Source of the DNA: Alphaproteobacteria bacterium
Lineage (GTDB): Bacteria; Pseudomonadota; Alphaproteobacteria; Sphingomonadales; Sphingomonadaceae
Reading direction: 5' to 3'
Assembly (NCBI GenBank): GCA_016650315.1
Contig: JAENVZ010000054.1
Location: 1 to 6,567 of the forward strand
Length of the DNA: 6,567 bases
The notes beneath the pieces were generated by a model. The model saw nothing but the letters and a program-made list of their open reading frames with translations. It did no database searches and was not told the DNA's origin. This document shows, one piece after another, positions 1 to 4,707 of the stretch; position 1 is the stretch's first letter, and each line of letters opens with the position of its first letter. A program made the translations under genes and the position numbers.

Positions 1-1
1 C

Positions 2-688
2 GACATCGTTTTCTTCGACGCTTTGGTTGGCCCTGGCGTACTGGCTCTTATTGCGGCCAACGCCGAACGCGTTCCGGTGGGGAAACGGTCCGGCCGTCAC
101 AGCAAGGATCAGGCAAGCATCAACGACTTGCTTCTTGCTGCCGCCCGGGCGGGTAAGCGCGTTGTCCGTCTGAAGGGCGGGGACCCCTCGATCTTTGGCC
201 GTTCCATGGAGGAAATCACGCATTTGCAAGCAGGCGGTATCGATGTGCGGATATGTCCGGGCATTACCGCGGCAAGTGCAGCGTGCGCCAGCCTCGGCCT
301 CTCTCTGACACTTCGCGGCATGGCTCGCCGCCTGCAATTTGTTACAGCCCATGCACGCAAGGGCGAAACGCTGGACCTTGACTGGCGCGCGCTCGCCGAT
401 CCGGATGCGACGCTTGCTGTCTATATGGGCAAGGCTGCGGTCGCAGATGTCTCGCGCCAACTGATCGCTGCAGGCCTTGCCGCAGATACGCCCGCCATCG
501 TCGTTGAAAATGCGAGCTTGCCCAACGAACGGCATTTGGCGACACGACTTGACCTGTTGCCATTAGCGGTGAGTGCAGGAATGGGCGATGGTCCCGCCTT
601 ACTGCTGATCGGTCGTGCCATGGATGTACGCGCGGCTACATACGCCGTCCATTCGGCCAAAAATCTGGTGACGCGCGAAAACGAATAA
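2..688 (+). CDS. cobA: Uroporphyrinogen-III C-methyltransferase (SUMT), 3' part, cut by the left edge
   Basis: This enzyme transfers two methyl groups from S-adenosylmethionine to uroporphyrinogen III to give precorrin-2, the branch point to siroheme and corrinoids; it acts in the cytoplasm. The open frame runs from base 2 to the TAA at 686-688, so 228 residues are visible and the true start lies outside the window. In visible-residue numbering, the family signatures are VGKRSGRHS near 26-34, RLKGGDPSIFGR at 56-67 and PGITAAS at 86-92, followed by LQFVTAHARKG. A stand-alone SUMT is about 250-280 residues, so roughly 30 N-terminal residues with the GxGPGD SAM loop would be missing. A CysG-type fusion with an upstream precorrin-2 dehydrogenase/ferrochelatase domain cannot be excluded, because that part is off-window. 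In sphingomonads such genes often sit beside sulfite or nitrite reductase genes that need siroheme, but this cannot be checked here. The family call is secure; cobA versus cysG is open. Confidence 0.93.
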   Translation, partial: DIVFFDALVGPGVLALIAANAERVPVGKRSGRHSKDQASINDLLLAAARAGKRVVRLKGGDPSIFGRSMEEITHLQAGGIDVRICPGITAASAACASLGLSLTLRGMARRLQFVTAHARKGETLDLDWRALADPDATLAVYMGKAAVADVSRQLIAAGLAADTPAIVVENASLPNERHLATRLDLLPLAVSAGMGDGPALLLIGRAMDVRAATYAVHSAKNLVTRENE

Positions 689-792
689 CCGTTACGGTCA
701 CCATACGCACCACTAACTCTTTCACACAACCCGCATATTTATGCAGTGATAGCATCGCATAACTTATCATTTTGCGATCAATTGGTACGTCC

Positions 793-923
793 TTAGAGCG
801 GGATGGCTTTAGGTTGACTCACTTCCGTTCGTGTCGAGCGAAGTCGAGACACGTTAGCGCCAAGCCAGCATCCCTCGACTTCGCTCGGGACGAACGGGTT
901 AACCTAAAATCATCAAACTCTAA
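793..923. repeat. Composite palindromic repeat element, about 131 bp, REP/MITE-like
   Basis: The two ends are imperfect inverted repeats. The left end (793-818) starts TTAGAGCGGGATGGC and continues with TTTAGGTT. The right end, read on the other strand, starts TTAGAGTTTGATGAT and continues with the same TTTAGGTT. By eye, 20 of 26 positions match. Inside lie two further inverted arms. The left arm (825-853) contains CGTTCGTGTCGAGCGAAGTC and the right arm (871-898), read in reverse complement, contains CGTTCGTCCCGAGCGAAGTC. They are separated by a loop of about 17 bases. The core resembles a dispersed repeat I remember from sphingomonad genomes; that is memory, not a search. There is no open reading frame and no obvious target-site duplication. 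It lies between the ends of two convergent transcription units, a usual place for REP elements, and could fold into a long hairpin in RNA from either strand. Confidence 0.72.
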
Positions 924-945
924 ACAAAAGACGGGCCCAAACAAA

Positions 946-970
946 AAGGCGGGACCACTGGTCCCGCCTT
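946..970 (-). terminator. Rho-independent terminator of the tonB-exbB-exbD-exbD operon
   Basis: A perfect 11-bp stem (946-956 with 960-970; arm AAGGCGGGACC) closes on a three-base loop. Read on the minus strand, the stem is followed directly by CTTTTTGTTTGGG, giving the U-rich tail of an intrinsic terminator. The hairpin begins 33 bases after the stop codon of the last exbD gene, as expected for the operon end. On the plus strand the base of the stem is followed by ATCATTTCC, so termination of readthrough from the SUMT gene would be weaker. Confidence 0.88.
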
Positions 971-1002
971 ATCATTTCCATTCCGAACCGATCAATCAGC
1001 GT

Positions 1003-1428
1003 TCAGAAATTACCATATTGTTCATTACCCACGAAACCCAGCTTGGTTACGCCGCTCCGTTTGATCTCGGCCAGAACCTGGTCGACGATCACATAGCGCG
1101 TTTGGGCATCAGGCTGAAACTGCAGCTCTGGTTCTGGCACCATAGTTACCGTCTGGTTCAAATATTGCCGCACGGTCACCAGATCGAGTGGCGCGCCGTT
1201 CCAGGTAATGATGCCCGAAGCATCAATGGCCAGTTTGTTTTTTACAGGATCGACCGGAGGCGGAGTCTGGTTTGGTTGATCCTGAGGCAGGTCGATCTTC
1301 ACCGCATGGGTCTGGATCGGGATAGTGATAATGAACATGATGAGGAGAACGAGCATGACGTCGATCAACGGCGTCGTGTTCATTTCCATCATCGGTTGGC
1401 CGTCTTCGCGGCCGCCACTCATGGCCAT
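1003..1428 (-). CDS. exbD: ExbD/TolR-family biopolymer transport protein, second copy (ExbD2)
   Basis: This is a 141-residue single-pass inner-membrane protein that joins the ExbB proton channel and helps turn proton-motive force into movement of TonB (or a TonB-like partner). The N-terminal cytoplasmic stretch is followed by the family signature MNTTPLIDVMLVLLIMF at residues 16-32. Asp23 occupies the place of the essential membrane aspartate (Asp25 of E. coli ExbD). The membrane helix covers about 20-39, then comes a Pro-rich linker (DQPNQTPPPVDP) and a small periplasmic domain ending at GFVGNEQYGNF. The start is supported by CAGGAG eight bases upstream; a second ATG two codons in is possible. 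It follows the first exbD by 22 bp and is the last gene before the terminator. The periplasmic part is shorter than, and clearly different from, the first copy. In Xanthomonas campestris the second exbD of a tonB-exbB-exbD1-exbD2 cluster is dispensable for iron uptake but matters for plant interaction; whether that applies here is unknown. Confidence 0.93.
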   Translation of the reverse strand: MAMSGGREDGQPMMEMNTTPLIDVMLVLLIMFIITIPIQTHAVKIDLPQDQPNQTPPPVDPVKNKLAIDASGIITWNGAPLDLVTVRQYLNQTVTMVPEPELQFQPDAQTRYVIVDQVLAEIKRSGVTKLGFVGNEQYGNF

Positions 1429-1450
1429 GATTTATACTCCTGAAAAATCG

Positions 1451-1939
1451 TTAGAGTCGCGGATGCGCCATGCCCGGGGGAGGCTCAGATATGAACCCGA
1501 CCTTTGCAAAACCTACGCGCTGCATGGTGTAAACGGTACCGCCGATGCAACGGTAAGGCGTATTGATGTCGCCGCGAATATGTACTTCAGGCATATCCTC
1601 AGGCGTCATATTTTCAACACCACCTGCCTTTGCAATATCTGCGGTGAGTTTCGCCACTGCCCGGTCGAGCAATTCCCCTGAATTAACGCGAGTCATATTC
1701 CAGTACACTGCGCACCTGCCGTCCGGGTCCGTCGTGATCGACAGAGACACGTTTTCAGGCTTTGTCGCCGTGGGCTCAAACGCCACCTTGGGCAGTTCGA
1801 GGGGAATCGTCTGAATAACGACCGGAATAGCGATGAGAAAGATGATGAGCAACACCAGCATGACGTCCACAAGAGGCGTCGTGTTGATGTCGGACATCGG
1901 GACGTCATCAGCGCCATCGGATCCAACGCTCATTGCCAT
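1451..1939 (-). CDS. exbD: ExbD/TolR-family biopolymer transport protein, first copy (ExbD1)
   Basis: This 162-residue single-pass inner-membrane protein is the ExbD partner of the ExbB channel in the TonB energy-coupling complex. The signature INTTPLVDVMLVLLIIF spans residues 18-34, with Asp25 at the position of the proton-relay aspartate of E. coli ExbD. The membrane helix runs about 22-43, followed by IPLELPKV, where the periplasmic part begins. The periplasmic domain is longer than usual (ExbD is commonly about 140 residues). It carries Cys76 (DGRCAVYWN) and Cys131 (PYRCIGG), which could form a disulfide, and it ends in a Pro-rich tail (SEPPPGMAHPRL). The start codon has AGGAA about nine bases upstream. 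It is separated from exbB by 100 bp containing hairpins and from exbD2 by 22 bp. The shared MAMS start and the near-identical DNA around the membrane segment point to an old duplication with exbD2. Confidence 0.94.
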   Translation of the reverse strand: MAMSVGSDGADDVPMSDINTTPLVDVMLVLLIIFLIAIPVVIQTIPLELPKVAFEPTATKPENVSLSITTDPDGRCAVYWNMTRVNSGELLDRAVAKLTADIAKAGGVENMTPEDMPEVHIRGDINTPYRCIGGTVYTMQRVGFAKVGFISEPPPGMAHPRL

Positions 1940-1979
1940 TGATCAAATTCCTAACATTGCAACTATCAAGCACCTGCCA

Positions 1980-2031
1980 GCCCAATGATTGGGCCGAAAA
2001 CCGGACGGCGTGCCATCAAGGCACGCCGTCC
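1980..2031 (-). promoter_or_regulatory. Two hairpins in the exbB-exbD1 gap, likely partial terminator or RNA processing/stability element
   Basis: The first hairpin on the transcript has a perfect 12-bp stem (2003-2014 with 2020-2031; arm GGACGGCGTGCC) and a five-base loop. On the minus strand it is preceded by AAAT and followed by GGTTTTCGG, so it resembles a weak intrinsic terminator. Right after it a smaller hairpin (1980-1985 with 1989-1994; arm GCCCAA, loop of three) follows without a U-tract. Both lie inside an operon, between the exbB stop and the exbD1 ribosome-binding site. That placement suggests a device that lets more exbB than exbD message accumulate. The structures are directly visible; the regulatory role is inferred. 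Confidence 0.6.
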
Positions 2032-2039
2032 CGATTTGT

Positions 2040-2804
2040 TCAGGCCTTTTTCACAGCCACGGCAGGCGCAGCAGCAGCCGGCTTGGTGACGGGACCAGTA
2101 TTGGTCGGCTTCACCTGACCACCAGAGACCATGAAGCCCAGCACATCGACAGCAAAGGCAGCCAGATTTTCGGAGATCGACTTGTTGCGACGCTGCAGCC
2201 AGTTATAGGCAAGCACGGCAGGCACAGCGACGGCCAGACCAAGGGCGGTCATGATCAGCGCTTCACCGACCGGACCGGCAACCGCATCAATAGATGCCTG
2301 ACCAGCGGCACCGATCTTGATCAGCGCGCGGTAAATACCGATAACCGTACCGAACAAGCCGATGAACGGCGCCGTGGCGCCAACGGTGGCAAGAAAGGCA
2401 AGGCCAGTACCCAGCTTCGAATTGATCGCAGCTTCCGAACGAGCCAGCGAACCGTGCAGCCAGTCATGCGCTTCAACCGGATCGGTCAGCTTGCCATATT
2501 GTTCCTGGGCAGCAATGCCGTCATCGACAAGCTGCTTGTAAGCACTGTTCTTTTCCAGCTTGGCAACGCCTTCCTTCAGGCTAGCGCTGCGCCAGAAAGT
2601 CTGACGGACCTTCTTTGCCTGGTTGATAATTTTCTGCTGCTCAATCAATTTGGTGAACAGGATGTAGAATGAAGAAATGGACATGGTGCACAGGATAAGG
2701 AACACCGACCAAGCGATCGTTCCGCCCTGCTGAAGGGCTTCCATCAGGCCGTAGGGGTTTTCAGCGGCCGGCGCGGCGGCTGCTGCTGCAAACTGTATGA
2801 ACAT
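2040..2804 (-). CDS. exbB: ExbB, TonB-system proton channel subunit (MotA/TolQ/ExbB family)
   Basis: ExbB forms the pentameric inner-membrane channel through which protons drive ExbD and TonB. The 254-residue protein has an Ala-rich periplasmic N-terminus (FAAAAAAPAAENP), a first membrane helix at about 29-51, a large cytoplasmic loop (about 52-130), a second helix at about 131-157 and a third at about 180-202. Family motifs are ATVGATAPFIGLFGTVIG at 139-156 and GPVGEALIMTALGLAVAVPA at 177-196. Glu181 in the latter matches the functionally important Glu176 of E. coli ExbB. After the third helix comes a cytoplasmic tail rich in Ala, Pro and Lys (about 226-254). The start has a GAGGG ribosome-binding site about 11 bases upstream, slightly far. 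It lies 77 bp after tonB in the same operon, which identifies it as ExbB rather than TolQ: no tolA, tolB or pal is nearby. Confidence 0.95.
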   Translation of the reverse strand: MFIQFAAAAAAPAAENPYGLMEALQQGGTIAWSVFLILCTMSISSFYILFTKLIEQQKIINQAKKVRQTFWRSASLKEGVAKLEKNSAYKQLVDDGIAAQEQYGKLTDPVEAHDWLHGSLARSEAAINSKLGTGLAFLATVGATAPFIGLFGTVIGIYRALIKIGAAGQASIDAVAGPVGEALIMTALGLAVAVPAVLAYNWLQRRNKSISENLAAFAVDVLGFMVSGGQVKPTNTGPVTKPAAAAPAVAVKKA

Positions 2805-2840
2805 TTCGATAACTTCCCTCTAACAATAAGAATATCTAAA

Positions 2841-2875
2841 GGGACGGTCAGCCGCGAATTCTGGCTGGCCGTCCC
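2841..2875 (-). promoter_or_regulatory. Hairpin in the tonB-exbB gap
   Basis: A 13-bp stem with one mismatch (2841-2853 with 2863-2875) encloses a nine-base loop. On the minus strand its 5' arm reads GGGACGGCCAGCC. It starts six bases after the tonB stop codon and is followed by only three Ts (CCCTTTAGATATT), so it would be a poor terminator. Its position suggests protection of the tonB message from 3' decay, or partial termination. The arm shares GGACGG with the hairpin after exbB. Confidence 0.5.
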
Positions 2876-2881
2876 CGAAAA

Positions 2882-3529
2882 TTAACGTGGTATCTGCCAC
2901 ACAACGCGGCTGGTGTAACTGCTCGCCATCGGATTGCCGCTGGTATCTTCAGCAGGCTTGAACCGAGCACGGCGCATCAACATCTTGCAGGCTTCGGTAT
3001 CAAGGTCACTATGACCGCTTGATGACGTGACCTGACAATCCGTAGCCTTGCCGTCTTGACCGATCGACAAACGGAAACCCGTTGACCCTGCACGCTCCTC
3101 ACGAAGAGCGCGTGAAGGATAGTCGTCCGGCGTCACCCAGCTACCTGGATTGCCACGCGGAATCGCTGCCTTGGCAGCCTGCCTGGGCGGCGGCGGAGCC
3201 GAAGGCGCAACAGGTGTCGGCGTAAACACAGGTGGCGGCGTACGCACGATGGTCACCGATGGTGGTGGCGCAGGCGTTTGTACAATTGGCGGAGGCGCAA
3301 CAACAGGTGGCGGCTCAATCGGGCGATCCGGCGGCGGGGGGGGTGGCTCTTCCTCAGGGGGAGGCGCCTCTTCCGCGACATCGATCACGTTGAGCTGCTC
3401 GGCTGCCTTCTTGACGTACTTCATACCGAGACCAGTAACGAAGGCATAGCCAAGGACAGCGTGAATAAGTGCAACGATGACGATCGAAACCATTCGGCTC
3501 GAACTCATCGAGTGGTCAGCATAGGCCAT
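2882..3529 (-). CDS. tonB: TonB, energy transducer for outer-membrane transporters
   Basis: TonB is anchored in the inner membrane, spans the periplasm and pulls on TonB-dependent receptors that import siderophores, cobalamin, sugars and similar ligands. The protein has 215 residues. A short cytoplasmic N-terminus is followed by a membrane anchor at about 13-35 that keeps a His (His23) where E. coli has His20. The position of E. coli Ser16 appears to be Val19. The linker (about 51-118) is very Pro-rich: acidic at first (EEAPPPEEEPPPPPPDRP), without the Lys-Pro repeats of E. coli. The C-terminal TonB domain covers about 127-215, from GSWVTPDDYPSRA through GQDGKATDCQVTSSSG and RARFKPA to VVWQIPR, with Cys165 and Cys181 as a possible disulfide pair. 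AAGGAG lies about 12 bases before the ATG, a rather long spacing, but no in-frame alternative fits better. It is the first gene of the operon and is transcribed away from the exported-protein gene. A run of eight C on its coding strand lies in the linker. Confidence 0.95.
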   Translation of the reverse strand: MAYADHSMSSSRMVSIVIVALIHAVLGYAFVTGLGMKYVKKAAEQLNVIDVAEEAPPPEEEPPPPPPDRPIEPPPVVAPPPIVQTPAPPPSVTIVRTPPPVFTPTPVAPSAPPPPRQAAKAAIPRGNPGSWVTPDDYPSRALREERAGSTGFRLSIGQDGKATDCQVTSSSGHSDLDTEACKMLMRRARFKPAEDTSGNPMASSYTSRVVWQIPR

Positions 3530-3772
3530 TCAGCAACGACACTCCTTAACTCAGCTTCTATAAATGTCAGTCCGACCGAAAAGGTAAAACGCGGTGACCA
3601 CGCTCATCTTAACGTCACGACAGAAAATTTGTCTGGTATTATCCTAATTCTCTATCGCGCCCCGACACAGGACGCAAACGCTTTATCGACAGTAGAACTT
3701 TCGCGACCGCCGATTAGCGAATAACGGCGTTCTGTGCCAGATTAATGACGCTTGCAAGTCTCAAAGGAAACT
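3530..3772. promoter_or_regulatory. Divergent intergenic region, probable promoters of the tonB operon and of the exported-protein gene
   Basis: These 243 bases separate two gene starts that face away from each other, so promoters for both directions are expected here. No box is strong enough to name. A candidate minus-strand -10 is TTTATA or TATAGA around 3558-3565, with a poor -35. A 15-base imperfect palindrome CAGAAAATTTGTCTG (3621-3635; six of seven pairs match) lies in the AT-rich middle and could be an operator. I see no clear match to the classical GATAATGATAATCATTATC Fur box. On the plus strand AAAGGAAA (3763-3770) is the ribosome-binding site of the next gene. Confidence 0.45.
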
Positions 3773-4639
3773 ATGTTGCAAAAAAGCTTCGCCACCCTCC
3801 TCTTTTTTGGGCTGATTTTAGTCACAACTCCGTCATTTTCGCAGGTTTCCTCGACATCAGTCCAACTCAGCTATGCCGACTTGGCCGACCTGGCTGCCGA
3901 CACCCCGCTTGTCATCGATGCCCAGATCAGAAAAGCGATCAAAGTGAAGCCAGAGCGCGCGCCTGATATACGCCAGGGGCATCAACGCTTTTATGTGGAG
4001 GCCCGCGTTATCAACCTTGTTCGAGGTCAAGGAGGTATTGGTCAAGATATAAGTTATCTCATTGATATCCCATTTGATTTTAAAGGTCGTGTAGCCAAAC
4101 TCAGGAAGCGTCACGTCCTGCTTTTTGCATATCCGGTGACCGGGAAACCGGGTTCGATTCAGTTGGTCGCGCCTGATGCGCAGGTCGACTGGACCGCTGA
4201 AAATGCAAATATATTGCGCAACATTCTGACACAGGCTGTCGCTGATGACGCACCACCGCGAATCACCGGAGTCGGGAACGAATTTTACGTCGCTGGCTCG
4301 ATTCGGGGCGAGGGAGAGACACAAATTTTTCTTAACACGGCGACTGGCGCGCCTGTATCGTTGTCCATCTTGCGGCGACCCGGTCAACAACCGCGATGGT
4401 CCGTCGCGCTGGGCGAGATTGTCGACGAATCGGGTACCACGCCTACGTCGGACAGCCTGCTTTGGTACCGTCTCGCTTGCTCCCTGCCCCACCAGCTACC
4501 CGCAAAAGCCACGGCACAACTTGAGGACCAGGATTTAACCATGGCGCGTGAAGACTATGGAGTGGTGCTCCGCGGTCTTGGCCCCTGCGGTCGAACACGC
4601 CCGGTGACCGGTTCAGGGAATCTGCCCCCGTCGCCCTAA
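3773..4639 (+). CDS. Exported protein of unknown function, 288 residues
   Basis: I do not recognise a characterised family. The ATG at 3773 is preferred over an upstream TTG because AAAGGAAA sits just before it and because it gives a clean signal peptide: Lys4, a hydrophobic core at about 7-18 (TLLFFGLILVTT), and a likely cleavage near SFS-QV (23/24). The mature protein of about 265 residues has no further membrane segment, so a periplasmic or outer-membrane-associated place is likely. Visible blocks are SYADLADLAADTPLVIDAQI (33-52), RFYVEARVINLVRG (72-85), KRHVLLFAYPV (112-122), ETQIFLNTATGAPVSLSILR (182-201) and SLLWYRLACSLP (228-239). Two cysteines (236 and 272) near the end could pair. 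It begins 243 bp from divergent tonB and ends 68 bp before hom. I recall similar unnamed proteins near hom in sphingomonads, but have not verified this. The middle of the gene (about 4020-4110) is more AT-rich than its neighbours. It is a likely real, conserved gene; its function is open. Confidence 0.82.
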   Translation: MLQKSFATLLFFGLILVTTPSFSQVSSTSVQLSYADLADLAADTPLVIDAQIRKAIKVKPERAPDIRQGHQRFYVEARVINLVRGQGGIGQDISYLIDIPFDFKGRVAKLRKRHVLLFAYPVTGKPGSIQLVAPDAQVDWTAENANILRNILTQAVADDAPPRITGVGNEFYVAGSIRGEGETQIFLNTATGAPVSLSILRRPGQQPRWSVALGEIVDESGTTPTSDSLLWYRLACSLPHQLPAKATAQLEDQDLTMAREDYGVVLRGLGPCGRTRPVTGSGNLPPSP

Positions 4640-4693
4640 TCTCTCGCTTGGATTCCCGCCGCCACACCGCTATCAGCAGCGCGAATTGGCTCT

Positions 4694-4707
4694 GATCGGG
4701 GAATAGA
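4694..4707 (+). promoter_or_regulatory. Ribosome-binding site of hom
   Basis: The sequence GATCGGGGAATAGA directly precedes the ATG at 4708; the purine core GGGGA lies about six bases before the start. It fixes the start of homoserine dehydrogenase, whose nucleotide-binding motif then begins at residue 13. I see no threonine-rich leader peptide or attenuator hairpin in the 68 bases between the preceding stop codon and this start. Confidence 0.65.

Larger units (their letters stand above)
689..1002. other. Gene-free stretch between the SUMT gene and the exbD operon
   Basis: These 314 bases lie between the plus-strand SUMT stop and the stop codon of the last minus-strand exbD gene. Open frames crossing it look nothing like a protein family. 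The first 100 bases show only a small palindrome (GCATA-TT-TATGC, about 734-745) and no convincing terminator for the SUMT gene. Bases 793-923 form a palindromic repeat element, and 946-970 form the terminator of the leftward operon; both are listed separately. An A-rich patch with a GGGCCC palindrome (about 933-938) lies between them. Confidence 0.7.

Noticed and set aside
734..745. GCATA-TT-TATGC palindrome after the SUMT gene, considered as its terminator.
   Set aside because: The stem is short and AT-rich, and no T-tract follows.
825..898. CRISPR array suspected from the repeated GAGCGAAGTCGAG motif.
   Set aside because: There are only two copies, in inverted orientation, with one short spacer and no cas genes.
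772..1443. A 223-codon plus-strand open frame over the repeat element and exbD2.
   Set aside because: It runs through the palindromic repeat and the operon terminator, has no ribosome-binding site, and its sequence is the antisense of a clear ExbD gene.
1989..2672. A 227-codon plus-strand open frame antisense to exbB.
   Set aside because: It starts inside the intercistronic hairpin region, looks like no family and overlaps a textbook ExbB.
3150..3449. A Gly-rich plus-strand frame (99 codons).
   Set aside because: The glycines are the antisense of the TonB proline codons; it is not a real Gly-rich protein.
3708..3729. A CGCCG/CGGCG inverted repeat upstream of the exported-protein gene, considered as an operator.
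   Set aside because: Five paired bases with a 12-base loop are expected by chance in GC-rich DNA.
3752..3772. Upstream TTG as an alternative start of the exported protein.
   Set aside because: It would place seven polar residues before the signal peptide and overlap the clear AAAGGAAA ribosome-binding site of the ATG at 3773.
3857..4492. A 211-codon minus-strand frame antisense to the exported-protein gene.
   Set aside because: The plus-strand frame has a signal peptide and ribosome-binding site, while this one has neither.
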